Position numbers and translations under genes: made by a program. A stretch of DNA of 64,000 bases from contig CAVRUN010000007.1 in the NCBI GenBank assembly GCA_963724435.1, positions 124,001 to 188,000 of the forward strand. The letters are read 5' to 3'. A model generated the notes under the pieces. The model was not told the DNA's origin and made no database searches. It saw only the letters and a program-made list of their open reading frames with translations. Below are positions 41,162 to 51,058 of the stretch, piece after piece. Within the stretch, counting starts at the first letter, position 1. Each line of letters begins with the position of its first letter. The DNA comes from AP-15 sp963724435. GTDB taxonomy: Bacteria; Pseudomonadota; Alphaproteobacteria; ATCC43930; CGMCC-115725.

Positions 41162-41861
41162 TCATGCGCTCTGGTGACGTGCGAGCTTGTCACCGGCACC
41201 GCTGTGCATGGCCAGGACGAGCAGGCTTAGGAACGGAAGCAGCAGGACCCACACCCCAAAGTGTGGGTTGCTGCTCCGGACAGCACCGCGCCTGTCAGGA
41301 AGCCACCCCATACTCTCGTCACGATCAAGGCGCGGTAGAGGTGGGTATCCCACGATCCCCGCGCGCCTTGCACGGGCGCCCGGATGATTGCCATCGCTAG
41401 GTGGCGCGCGATCCTGGCCAGGTCGCCCGTTACAAAGGTGAGGCTTACCTGTTGTCCGCCGACCTGAGACAGAGCGGTGTTCATCATGCCCATGGCGAGG
41501 GCGAGCACGGCGATCCCGACCTCGGTATTCAACGAGACCGAGCCGGTGACAGCGATGATGACCGCCAGCAAGGCCGCGACCGCTCCCAGCAGGACCCGGC
41601 GCGAATGGCGCAGGCCGGAATGAGTGAGCAAGGCCCGGCAAAGTTGCCGATAACGAAGAACATCGCTGCCGCGGAAGGTAGGGCCGCCAAAAAATGGCCC
41701 TGCCCGGTCTGGGTGCCGGTCTGCGTCGTATTTCCGCTCATGAAGGACACGTAAACGCCCAAGGCAACAATGCCGTAGCCGTCCACATAGCCGGCGATCA
41801 GGGCCAGGGAGGTGGAGGTTATCCCCTCAGCCCTGTCCAGCATCTCGAGTTCGATTGCCAC
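41162..41861 (-). pseudogene. DUF1275 (YoaK-like) membrane protein, two frameshifts
   Basis: The original product is about 230 residues with six membrane segments: YVDGYGIVALGVYVSFMSGN, then a frame change near 41637, HSGLRHSRRVLLG and MGMMNTALSQVGGQQVSLTF, then a second change near 41259 before PHFGVWVLLLPFLSLLVLAM. In each case one missing base, in a C-rich run, restores the expected family sequence. The start is GTG 41861 or ATG 41843. Function unknown; DUF1275 proteins are putative transporters. Confidence 0.8.
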
Positions 41862-41874
41862 CGTGGCATACTCT

Positions 41875-43053
41875 CTACTCTGCGGCGTTTACGTGTTCGG
41901 CCGCACCGAACTCACGGCGAAAGGCCGCGCCGTGCTGGTTAGGCTGGGGCGCTCCGACGCGCACCGGCGGATCCGCGTAGCCACTGATTTTGACGGGATT
42001 ACCGGGCATCTTGACCCGCCCGCCTCGATGAGCATGTTGCGCGCCCTGATCTGCGGATGCTCGGCGGCCTCTTTTATGTTGTTGATCGGGCCGACCGGCA
42101 CACCCGCTTCGTGGATCACCTTCAGCCAGTGCACAGCGGGCTGCTTTTTCAGAGCCGTTTCGATCTCCGCTTTTAACGCTGCGTTGTTCGCATTGCGATC
42201 AAGATCCGACAGGAACCGCTTATCCTGCGCGAGTTCCGGTCGGCCGATGGCGCGGCACAGATCGCCAAATAGGTGATCATTGCCGCACGCGATCACGAAC
42301 TGAGTGTCAGCCGCTTCGAATGTATCGAACGGCGTCATATAGGGATGACGGTTACCCAGCCGCTCTGGGGCCTCGCCGGTCGCCGAGTATGTCATCAGGC
42401 CTTGCTCGAGAAATGCGAAAGTCCCATCGAACATCGCTACGTCGACGTGACACCCTTTGCCGGTCTTTTCGCGCGCATAGAGCGCCGAAGAGATGCCGCA
42501 GACCATGAAAACCCCACCCACCAGATCGGAGAGTGAGGTGCCGACGCGGGTGGGCGGCCGATCCGGAAACCCGGTGATGCTCATCAGGCCGCTCATCGCT
42601 TGAACGATGGTGTCGTAAGCCGGAAACGTCTTCAGCGGTCCGGTCTGGCCGAAGCCAGTTGAGGACGCGTAGATGAGCCGCGGATTGAGCTTGGAGAGCG
42701 CCTCATACGAGAATCCGAGGCGGTCCATCACGCCCGGCCGGAAGTTCTCGGTCAGAACGTCGGCACGGCGCACCATGTTCAGGAAAACGGTGCGGTGAGC
42801 CTCCTCCTTGAGGTTGAGGACAATGCTCTCCTTGCCGCGGTTGACAAAGCTGAAGTACAGCGACTGTCCCTTGGAGAAGGGACCGTAGGTACGGGTGTCG
42901 TCACCGCGGCCGGGCGGTTCTATCTTGATAACGCGAGCACCAAGGTCGATTGAGAATCGTCGTCCCGAATGGGCCGGCGAGCACGTGGGTCAGATCGACG
43001 ACGAGTAATCCAGAGAAGGGTCCGGAAACCCGCTGGGGTTCAGGCGATGACAT
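41875..43053 (-). pseudogene. CaiB/BaiF-family CoA-transferase, two frameshifts
   Basis: A formyl-CoA/succinyl-CoA:carboxylate CoA-transferase relative, about 392 residues when repaired. ATG 43053 has AGGAG 9 bases upstream and gives LLVVDLTHVLAGPFGTTIL. One extra base near 42951 breaks the frame before GARVIKIEPPGRGDD. The body is intact (ADVLTENFRPGVMDRLG, GTSLSDLVGGVFMVCGISSA). A missing G near 42030 shifts the C-terminus; repaired, it reads VKMPGNPVKISGYADPP and stops at 41875, 14 bases before the DUF1275 gene. The acyl substrate is unknown. Confidence 0.82.
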
Positions 43054-43214
43054 TGGGATAAGCTCCTTGCCTGAAGGCATCCGACACGAGCGTGGGACGC
43101 TGCCAAAGGGGCGTTCCGGTAGTAAACCGTGAAATTGTCGGGTGGCTTACGTTGTAGCTGCGGGCTATGTCGTGGATCGCCGCGCATGGGACACCTACAG
43201 CTGGTTTGCTCGCC

Positions 43215-45005
43215 CTACACCGCTTCGACAGGGCAGTATACCGGCCACCACTGCGCCGACCGCACCGCCTCAACAGGGTCGTCGATCGAGGTGCGCGCGA
43301 GTCCTTGAGCGATGGCCGTTCGGGCCACCTCCACGGCCACGGTGCTCGACGTGGTGCGCAGATCCGCGTTCGAGGGCAGCAGGGAGGCACCCGGCGCGGT
43401 ATCCGTGGCTTGGCTCGCCACCGCCTGGGCGGTGGCGAAGATCATCTCGTCGCTCACCTTCGCCGCGCGGGAAACGATGACGCCGAAGCCGAGACCCGGA
43501 TACAGCGCCGCATTGTTCGCCTGGCCGATCTTGTAGGTCACACCGCCATATTCGACATTGTCGAAGGGCGCGCCGGTGGCGACCAGAACCTTGCCCTCGG
43601 TCCATTCGACCAACTGCGCAGGCGTGGCCTCATGCAGCTCGGTCGGGTTGGACAGAGGGAAGATGATCGGGTGCTCCACATGCAACGCCATGGTGCGGAC
43701 AATGTCCTTGGTGAATTGCTGCGGCGTGGTCGAGGTGCCGATCAGGATGGTGGGCTTCACGGCGGAGACGGTGGTCGCAAGATCAATAATGCCGGATTTG
43801 GCGGCCGCAGCTGTCCGGAGCGCCGACATGGCCGGCCAGCGGGTCTCCGCCGCCGCGATCGGCGCGCAAGGCGTGCGGGCGAGGCCGGCAACTTCCTCTT
43901 GCGGCCGCGCATAGGGCCGTTGGAAGTCGAGCAGACCGTCGGTCATGTCGGCCGTCAGCAGGCCGGGCAGGTCCACGAGCCAGATGCGCCGCGTGGCGTC
44001 TTCCTTTGACAAGTGATGACGGATCATCTGGTCCCTGATCTGGTCGGCGATCCCGACGCCGGCCGTCCCCGCACCGAAAACGACGACCCGCTGCTCGGTC
44101 CAGCTCCCGCCCGTGCGCGCCACAGCATTGAGCAGCCCCGCCAGCACGACGGCACCGGTGCCCTGCATGTCGTCATTGAAGGTCGGGACCTTGTCGCGGT
44201 ACCAGCCGAGGATGCGGCGGCAATTGGTGGATCCAAAGTCCTCCCAGTGGAGCATGGCAGTGGGGAACAGCTTGGTCGCCGCAGTCACATAGGCGTCGAT
44301 GAAATCGTCATACGCCTTGCCGCGGATGCGCCCGTGCCGGTAGCCCACATAGAGCGGATCGTTCAGGAGTTTTTCGTTGTCCGTGCCGACATCCAGCACC
44401 ACTGGCACGACCCTGTGCGGATCGACACCGGCCGCGGCCGTGTAGACCGCGAGCTTGCCGATGGAAATGTCGATGCCGTTCGATCCCCAGTCGCCAATGC
44501 CGAGGATTTCCTCCGCGTCGCTGGCCACCAGCAGATCGATCTCGTCCGGCGCGGCTCCGAAGTCCGCAAGCTTCTTTTCCACGATGTGGGGATCGTCGAT
44601 GCTAAGGAACACGCCGCGGGGGCGCGTCATCACCTCGCTGTAATTCTCGATCGCCTCGCCCACCACCGGATCGTACACCACAGGCAGCATTTCCAGCATG
44701 TGCCGCTGGAGCAGCGCATAAAACAGCGTGACGTTATTGTCGTGGAGCCGCCACATATAGATGTGCTTGGCGAGGTCCGTCGGCGCGGCGCGATAGGCAG
44801 CATAGGCCCGCTCGAGCTGGGGCTCCAGTTCCGTCGTCACGACGGGCGGCAGCAGACCATCCAGACCAAGCGCATGGCGTTCGGCCGCGCTGAAGGCCGT
44901 GCCCTTGTTGAGAGCCAGGTCCCGGAGAACCTGGTAACCACGGGCCGTCGTCTTGATCAGACGTCCTTTTGGATCACGAATGACCTTTGCCTGTCTGCTG
45001 AACAT
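43215..45005 (-). CDS. maeA: NAD-dependent malic enzyme
   Basis: Oxidatively decarboxylates malate to pyruvate. 596 residues, the large malic-enzyme type. Motifs: YDPVVGEAIENYS, the LDVGTDNEKLLNDPLYVG substrate segment, WEDFGSTNC, FNDDMQGTGAVVLAG with metal ligands, and the FGAGTAGVGIAD Rossmann motif. GGAG lies 6 bases before the ATG. The last 20 residues (after DDPVEAVRSAQWWPVY) are unusual. It lies just downstream of pyruvate decarboxylase on the same strand, so malate to pyruvate to acetaldehyde is an obvious flow. The 161 bases on its 3' side hold no gene. Confidence 0.94.
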   Translation of the reverse strand: MFSRQAKVIRDPKGRLIKTTARGYQVLRDLALNKGTAFSAAERHALGLDGLLPPVVTTELEPQLERAYAAYRAAPTDLAKHIYMWRLHDNNVTLFYALLQRHMLEMLPVVYDPVVGEAIENYSEVMTRPRGVFLSIDDPHIVEKKLADFGAAPDEIDLLVASDAEEILGIGDWGSNGIDISIGKLAVYTAAAGVDPHRVVPVVLDVGTDNEKLLNDPLYVGYRHGRIRGKAYDDFIDAYVTAATKLFPTAMLHWEDFGSTNCRRILGWYRDKVPTFNDDMQGTGAVVLAGLLNAVARTGGSWTEQRVVVFGAGTAGVGIADQIRDQMIRHHLSKEDATRRIWLVDLPGLLTADMTDGLLDFQRPYARPQEEVAGLARTPCAPIAAAETRWPAMSALRTAAAAKSGIIDLATTVSAVKPTILIGTSTTPQQFTKDIVRTMALHVEHPIIFPLSNPTELHEATPAQLVEWTEGKVLVATGAPFDNVEYGGVTYKIGQANNAALYPGLGFGVIVSRAAKVSDEMIFATAQAVASQATDTAPGASLLPSNADLRTTSSTVAVEVARTAIAQGLARTSIDDPVEAVRSAQWWPVYCPVEAV

Positions 45006-45117
45006 GAAACGCTCCTTTCACTCGGTTATCGCGATCGCTGCTCCCAGCGTGACGATCGACGGCACGGTGCTGAGCAGCACAACGTTCGTCACGGACCAAG
45101 GGCGACGTGCGGCGCCG

Positions 45118-46803
45118 CTATTGCGGGCGCGGCGGCCGGGCATTGGCGATCGCCACCAGGCGGCCCCAGGAGATCAGGTCGGCGGAACAGTCATCGCGAT
45201 CGATGATGCATTCGATCAGCGTCGGCCCCTCGCGATTGGCGAGCGCTTCCTTGATCGCGTCGGCCAGCTCTCCGCCATTGGTGACGCGGATGCCTTGTCC
45301 ATTTCCGTCCTCGGCGTTAAATGCCGTGATCAGCGCGGCATAGTCCCAGGTTTTGATGTTGTTGTAGGGACCGTCATGGATCTCGACCTCGATCGTGTAT
45401 CCATCATTGTTGATCAGGAAGATGATCACCGGCAGCTTCCGCCGGATCATTTGCGCGATCTCCTGCGCCGTCAGTTGAAAGGAGCCGTCGCCGATCATGG
45501 CGATGATCCGCCGGTTCGGCGCACCTACCGCGTAGCCGAAGGTGGCCGGAACCGACCAGCCGATCGAGCCCCATTGCATCTCGATCTCGAAGCGCGTACC
45601 GGCTGGCAGCTTCAGCGCCACGCCGTTGAACCACGAGTCGCCGGTCTCGGCGATAACCGTGGTATCGGCGGTGAGGAGCGATTGGATTTGCCGGACTATT
45701 TCGGCCCGCATCAGCTTCGTTTCCGGCTCGGCACGGCTTTCGGGCCGCGGCTCGGCTCGGATGCGCCTATATTCCACCGCTGTTGCGTCACGCTTCGGCA
45801 CCTTTCGGGCCAGACCCGAAAGAAAGTCGCGCAGACGAATCCCGCTGAAATCATACCCCTCCAGATAAATGCGGTTCTGATCCGCTGTCAGTACGCCGCT
45901 ACCGCTGGGCATCGCGGTCCACCCCACGGTCGAGTAGTCGTTGAAGATCGTACCGATGCAGACCACCGCGTCCGCCCAATCGACAATCTCGCGGGCGCCG
46001 GGGGCGCTGATCTCGCCCCAATAGATGCCAGCGAAATGTGGATGGTCTTCGGGAAAAAAGCTTTTCGCCGCAGCCATAACAGTGACCGCGCAGCCGAGCG
46101 CATCGGCAAGCTCGATCGCCTGCTTCTCTGCACCCGCCGCCCGCAGCTTGCTGCCGATCAGCAATACCGGTTTCTGCCTATCGTGCAGGAACTTGGCCGC
46201 CGCCGCGATGGCCGCCTCCAACGTCTCAGCGCTGCTCGGCTCCTCTGCAATGAGCGCGCTGACCGGTCCCGGCGCTGCGCAGGGAGCCGCGGCAATGTTG
46301 CATGCGATCTCGATATAGGCCGGTTTCTTTTCCCGCAGCGCCGAACGGATTGCATAGTCGATCTGATGGGGCGCGTCGGCCGCGGATGTGATCGCGACCG
46401 CGGCACAGGTAAGCTTTTTGGCAATATCCAGCTGGTAGGACCAGTCGTGAGTCGCGAGCGTATGGTGTATTAGATGCTCGGTTGCGCGGTCATTGGTATT
46501 GGGCGCGCCCGACACCAGGATGACTGGCAGGTTCTCGGCGTAGGCGCCGGCGATCGCGTTGATGGCGGAAAGTCCGCCGACGCTGAAGGTTACTACGGCC
46601 GCTGCAGCGCCACATGCGCGGGCATATCCTTCGGCGCTATAGCCGCAGTTCAATTCATTGCAGCAATAGACCTGTTCGAGCTCTTTATTCGTCAGAAGCT
46701 GATCGAGCAGAACCAGGTTGAAGTCACCGGCTACCGCAAAATGATGCTTTAGACCAATTTGCGAAAGGCGGACGGCGAGATAGCTACCGACAGTGTATGT
46801 CAT
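45118..46803 (-). CDS. pdc: Pyruvate decarboxylase (Zymomonas type)
   Basis: A 561-residue thiamine-diphosphate enzyme that converts pyruvate to acetaldehyde and CO2. It is collinear with Zymomonas mobilis PDC: Asp27 in VAGDFNLVLLD, Glu50 in CNELNCGYSAEGYARA, His113-His114 in LIHHTL, GDGSFQLTAQE at 438 and catalytic Glu472 in GYTIEVEIHDGPYN. The usual NNYGYTIEV reads NNDGYTIEV here. AGAGG lies 5 bases before the ATG. It sits between fumC and malic enzyme on the same strand. PDC is uncommon in bacteria and marks ethanol or acetaldehyde metabolism. No zinc alcohol dehydrogenase is in the window. Confidence 0.95.
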   Translation of the reverse strand: MTYTVGSYLAVRLSQIGLKHHFAVAGDFNLVLLDQLLTNKELEQVYCCNELNCGYSAEGYARACGAAAAVVTFSVGGLSAINAIAGAYAENLPVILVSGAPNTNDRATEHLIHHTLATHDWSYQLDIAKKLTCAAVAITSAADAPHQIDYAIRSALREKKPAYIEIACNIAAAPCAAPGPVSALIAEEPSSAETLEAAIAAAAKFLHDRQKPVLLIGSKLRAAGAEKQAIELADALGCAVTVMAAAKSFFPEDHPHFAGIYWGEISAPGAREIVDWADAVVCIGTIFNDYSTVGWTAMPSGSGVLTADQNRIYLEGYDFSGIRLRDFLSGLARKVPKRDATAVEYRRIRAEPRPESRAEPETKLMRAEIVRQIQSLLTADTTVIAETGDSWFNGVALKLPAGTRFEIEMQWGSIGWSVPATFGYAVGAPNRRIIAMIGDGSFQLTAQEIAQMIRRKLPVIIFLINNDGYTIEVEIHDGPYNNIKTWDYAALITAFNAEDGNGQGIRVTNGGELADAIKEALANREGPTLIECIIDRDDCSADLISWGRLVAIANARPPRPQ

Positions 46804-46853
46804 ATCAACCTCTTTGTGTATGGGTTACAGACGATTCTAGGGTCGTCATTTGA

Positions 46854-48267
46854 TCAGCTAGTTGTGTCCTCGGCTACGTAGGGCTTGACCATTTTCGCTG
46901 GGTCGACGACGCGGTCAAACACCTCCTGCGTCACGAACCCGAGCTTTAGCGCGGCTTCCTTCAAGCTCAAGTCGTGATCCATCGCGTAGTGGGCGATTTT
47001 TGACGCTTTGTCGTAGCCGATCACCGGCGACAGTGCCGTCACCAGCATTAGAGAGCGGTCGACATACTCCCTGATCTTTTTCACATTGGGCTTGGTTCCA
47101 TCGACCAAGAATCTTGCGGAAGTTGGTGCAGCCGTCACTGAGAAGCGTGATCGAGTGCGCGATGTTGAAAATGATTAGCGGCTTGTAGACGTTCATCTCC
47201 AGATAGCCGCCGGCGCCGCCAAAGCCGACCGCGACGTCGTTGGCCATCACTTGCACGGCTATCATGGTCAGCGCCTCGGCCTGAGTCGGGTTCACTTTGC
47301 CCGGCATGATCGAGGAGCCGGGCTCGTTCTCGGGAATTTGCAATTCCGCAAAGCCGGCGCGCGGCCCGCACGACATCAGGCGGATGTCATTGGCGATCTT
47401 GTAAAGCGACACGGCCAGCGTGCGGAGTGTTCCGGACAGCTGCACCAACGCATCATGCGCTCCTTGCACAGTGAATTTGTTTGGTGCGCTGACAAACGGG
47501 AACCCGGTAAGTTTCGCGATCTCCGCCACCGCCGCTTCGGCAAAGCCGGGGGCCGCATTAATACCGGTGCCGACTGCGGTGCCGCCGAGCGCCAGCCGGT
47601 ACACGCCCTTCAGCGCATCCTCTATCCGCTCGATATTGTCGCTGAGCATTCCGGCGTAGCCCGACCATTCCTGCCCCAGCGTGATCGGGGTCGCGTCCTG
47701 CATGTGGGTGCGGCCGATCTTTACAATGTCCTTCCATGCCTCGGCTTTTGCCGCGATGGCATCGCGCAGGCCAGTGACCGCCGGCAGCAGTCGCTGCTTC
47801 ACATTGACCGCGGCGGCAATGTACATCGCGGAGGGAAACGTGTCGTTCGACGATTGCGACATGTTGACATGGTCGTTGGGGTGCACCGGCGCCTTGCTGC
47901 CCAGTGGCGTGCCGGCAAGCTGACAGCAGCGATTCGAGATGACCTCGTTGACGTTCATATTGAACTGCGTGCCGCTGCCGGTCATCCATACATGCAGTGG
48001 AAACATATCGTGATGCTGTCCGGCCAGGATCTCGTCGCAGGCTTGGACAATCAGCTGATGATTCGGATCATTGAGCCGTCCACCGGCGTGGTTGGCATTG
48101 GCCGCCGCTTTTTTCAGAATTCCATAGGCGGTAACCATCTCCCGCGGGATCAGGTCCTGGCCGATGCTGAAATGCTCAAGCGAGCGCTGCGTCTGCGCCC
48201 CCCACAGCTTGTCGGCGGGCACCTCCACCACGCCCAGGCTGTCGGTTTCTCTGCGAACTTCGGTCAT
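46854..48267 (-). pseudogene. fumC: Class II fumarate hydratase, one frameshift near the 3' end
   Basis: Interconverts fumarate and malate. The body is intact: LWGAQTQRSLEHF, the THMQDATPITLGQEW catalytic block and the GSSIMPGKVNPTQAE signature. After DGCTNFRK one extra A near 47113 moves the true frame; the ending FLVDGTKPNVKKIREYVD to PYVAEDTTS continues to 46854. The ATG at 48267 has AAGGAA 8 bases upstream. Repaired length about 470 residues. Upstream of pdc and malic enzyme on the same strand: fumarate to malate to pyruvate to acetaldehyde. Confidence 0.9.
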
Positions 48268-48305
48268 GACCATTTCCTTCTCTGGTCGCGGTACACCGTA
48301 CCTCT

Positions 48306-49205
48306 TCAGCGCCCGTCGTTGAGGCCCGCATCGACGGCCGCGAGCAGACCGAGGGCCGACCAGTCGAGCTCAGCCCAGCCGCGAGCCACCATCGCAACAA
48401 GGTGATCGTGAACGAGGCCGGCAGCGGGCATCGGTACCGCGGTGCGCTCGGCTTCGGCCAATGCAAGCCGCATATCCTTGATGGCCAGCGGCACAGCCAT
48501 TCCCGGGATGTAGTGCTGATCGACAATCTTGCCGCCGTAAGTCTTGTGGATCCGGGAATCGAACAACGAATTCGTCAAGACATCGTAGGCGAGGTGGGCA
48601 TCGACCCCGCCCTTTCGCATTAGGGCCAACACCTCGCCCATGCATTCGAGCGTCGTTGCAGTGAGCACGTTAGCGGCGAGCTTCACAAGGTTCGCCAATG
48701 CGGCGTCTTCACCAATGATGAACAGTCGTTGCCCGAGGCACTCGAGCAATGGACGGACCTTTTCCGTCGAAGAATGCGGGCCCCCGGCGAGCACGAAGAG
48801 TTTCCGTTCTCGCGCGAAATCCGGGTTACCGAGCACCGGCGCGGCGACATACTCCTGGTGATGGCGCGCATGCTCCTCGGCGACGCGGCGGGAAATCGCC
48901 GGGCTGACCGTGCTGGTGGAAACGTGGACTGCACCCGGGACGAGAACACCGACCAGCCCTTCCGGGCCCAGTGCGACCGCGGCAAGCGCGTCGTCGTCAG
49001 GAAGGGAGGTCACCACCACATCGCAGGCGGCAAGATCGGCGAGCTGTGCGGCAGCGTGAGCTCCTGTCACAACCGCTGCTCGTTTCGGGTCCCGGTCATA
49101 GACCAACACCTGATGCCCGTCTTCGACGAGATTGACGGCAAAAGCGTGGCCCATATGGCCGAGACCGACCACTCCGACACTTCTGATGACGAATTCGGCG
49201 GTCAT
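48306..49205 (-). CDS. 3-hydroxyisobutyrate dehydrogenase-family oxidoreductase
   Basis: A 299-residue NAD(P)-dependent beta-hydroxyacid dehydrogenase. N-terminal GVVGLGHMGHAFAVNL is the cofactor motif, STSTVSP and APVLGNPD form the substrate region, and the catalytic Lys lies in NLVKLAANVL. Candidates include tartronate-semialdehyde reductase, which would fit next to oxalate genes, but specificity is not readable. The ATG at 49205 has GAGGAA 3 bases upstream. It lies 38 bases before fumC on the same strand. Confidence 0.9.
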   Translation of the reverse strand: MTAEFVIRSVGVVGLGHMGHAFAVNLVEDGHQVLVYDRDPKRAAVVTGAHAAAQLADLAACDVVVTSLPDDDALAAVALGPEGLVGVLVPGAVHVSTSTVSPAISRRVAEEHARHHQEYVAAPVLGNPDFARERKLFVLAGGPHSSTEKVRPLLECLGQRLFIIGEDAALANLVKLAANVLTATTLECMGEVLALMRKGGVDAHLAYDVLTNSLFDSRIHKTYGGKIVDQHYIPGMAVPLAIKDMRLALAEAERTAVPMPAAGLVHDHLVAMVARGWAELDWSALGLLAAVDAGLNDGR

Positions 49206-49273
49206 GAGTTCCTCGCTGACTAATACTGCGGTTGTAGAGCTGGCTCTCGACCGACGCACGGTTGTCGGCGTCC

Positions 49274-50920
49274 CTACGAATTTCGGCTATTGAGCCGTCC
49301 TCCCAAATCAAACAGATAGGAACCGATCCACTTGCAAATGACACCGAGGGCGATCCCGACCACGGTGTCGACCAGCCGCAACAGCGGCTTCCGCCAAGCA
49401 GTTTTGGGGCTCATTGCCGCAACGACCATGACAACAGCGGATGTTATTCCGGTTGTCACGATGTCGTCGCCCCGATAGATGCCGCCATTGTTAAAGACGA
49501 CGGTGACGATCGGAAGGTGATACCGACAGATGGTTTCGAGCTCCATTCCGCTGAAGCCGAAAGCGCTGTCGCCCTCGATCGCTACGACCGGTTTGCCGCC
49601 GGTGACTGCGGCGCCAATTGCGAAGCCCATACCGATGCCCATCACCCCCCACGTCCCGCTGTCCAGCCGCTTGCGCGGCGCGTGCATGTCGATGATGTTG
49701 CGGGCGTTATCGAGGGTGTTCGCTCCCTCGTTGACAAGGTAGATCTCCGGCTTGTCGGCGAGCACGCCTTTGATGGCGCCGAGCGCGCTGTAGAAATCCA
49801 TCGGCTCGGGGTTGGCGGCGAGACGGGCCGCCATGCGCTTCGCGTTCTTCTGCTTTTGCTGAGTGAGATCGTCGAGCCATGCCGAGCTTGGCCGGATCTG
49901 GCCGGGCTTGAGCGTCGCCAGCAGGGCCGACATCGAGGAGGCGATATCGGCGACGACCGGTGCTGCGATGGCGCGATTGCTGTCGATTTCCGTCGGCATG
50001 ATGTCGAGCTGAACAAACCGCGCCGTTGCCGAAAAATGCGGACTCCTGCCGTGGGCGAGCAGCCAGTTCAGGCGCGCGCCGATCAGCATCACCACATCGG
50101 CGTGCGCCAGCGCGACGGAGCGCGCCGGGGCAGCCGACTGAGGATGGTCGTCGGGCAGGAGGCCCTTGGCCATCGACATCGGCAGAAACGGGATCCCGGT
50201 CTGCTCAATGAATGCACGAATGTCGGCATCCGCCTGTGAGTAGGCCGCACCCTTGCCGAGGATGACGAGAGGCCGTTCGGCTTTCTTCAGCACGGCGAGC
50301 GCCCGCGCGATCGCTTCGGGTGCCGGAAGCTGCCGCGGTGCGGCGTCGACCACGCGCACCAGCGATTTCGCGCCGACCTCGGCGTCAAGGACGGCGCCCA
50401 GAACCTCTCCCGGCAGATCGAGGTAGACGCCGCCCGGACGTCCGGAGACGGCGGCACGGATCGCGCGCGCAATGCCGATGCCGATGTCCTCGGGTCGTTC
50501 GACCCGGTAGGCAGCCTTGGCATAGGGCTTGGCCGCAGTCATCTGATCGAGCTCTTCGTATTCGCCCTGCTGCAGGTCCACGGTGGCCCGATCGCTCGAT
50601 CCACTGATCTGGATCATGGGGAAGCCATTGGTCGTGGCGTTGGCCAAGGCCACCATGCCGTTAAGGAAGCCGGGTGCCGAGACCGTCAGGCAAATGCCCG
50701 GCTTCTGCGTCAGATAGCCGGTGATGGCGGCCGCGTTGCCAGCGGACTGCTCATGGCGGAAGCCGATGTAGCGGATGCCCTTTGCCTGGGCCAGCCGCGC
50801 GAGATCGGTCACCGGGATGCCGGCAACCCCGTAGATGGTGTCGAGGCCGTTCAATCTCAGCGCATCGACAACCAGGTGAAACCCGTTCGTTACGGTCGGG
50901 GAGTTCGTCTCGTTAGTCAT
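49274..50920 (-). CDS. oxc: Oxalyl-CoA decarboxylase with a foreign C-terminal tail
   Basis: Decarboxylates oxalyl-CoA to formyl-CoA with thiamine diphosphate. Residues 1-486 are normal: GVAGIPVTDLARLAQ, the catalytic Glu in FRHEQSAGNAAA, LSMAKGLLPDDHP-like PMSMAKG and the ThDP motif GDSAFGFSGMELETI ending at NNGGIYRGDD. From about 49462 the last 62 residues change to ITSAVVMVVAAMSPKTAW and LLRLVDTVVGIALGVICKWI, a piece of a FUSC-type aromatic acid exporter. The normal last 80 or so residues, which close the active site, are gone. In-frame fusion by deletion, or assembly chimera; activity doubtful. Confidence 0.88.
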   Translation of the reverse strand: MTNETNSPTVTNGFHLVVDALRLNGLDTIYGVAGIPVTDLARLAQAKGIRYIGFRHEQSAGNAAAITGYLTQKPGICLTVSAPGFLNGMVALANATTNGFPMIQISGSSDRATVDLQQGEYEELDQMTAAKPYAKAAYRVERPEDIGIGIARAIRAAVSGRPGGVYLDLPGEVLGAVLDAEVGAKSLVRVVDAAPRQLPAPEAIARALAVLKKAERPLVILGKGAAYSQADADIRAFIEQTGIPFLPMSMAKGLLPDDHPQSAAPARSVALAHADVVMLIGARLNWLLAHGRSPHFSATARFVQLDIMPTEIDSNRAIAAPVVADIASSMSALLATLKPGQIRPSSAWLDDLTQQKQKNAKRMAARLAANPEPMDFYSALGAIKGVLADKPEIYLVNEGANTLDNARNIIDMHAPRKRLDSGTWGVMGIGMGFAIGAAVTGGKPVVAIEGDSAFGFSGMELETICRYHLPIVTVVFNNGGIYRGDDIVTTGITSAVVMVVAAMSPKTAWRKPLLRLVDTVVGIALGVICKWIGSYLFDLGGRLNSRNS

Positions 50921-51058
50921 GGGAAGCGCCCTTGTTTTGAGGAATGCCGCCGTTCCGGGCCCAGCAAGGCCCGCCTGAGGCGGCAGTGGTCAGCCCGACC
51001 AGGTCGGGGTTCGCCCGGCCTGAGCGATGTCACGCTGTGGCCGTTCTGCAGCCGGCGG

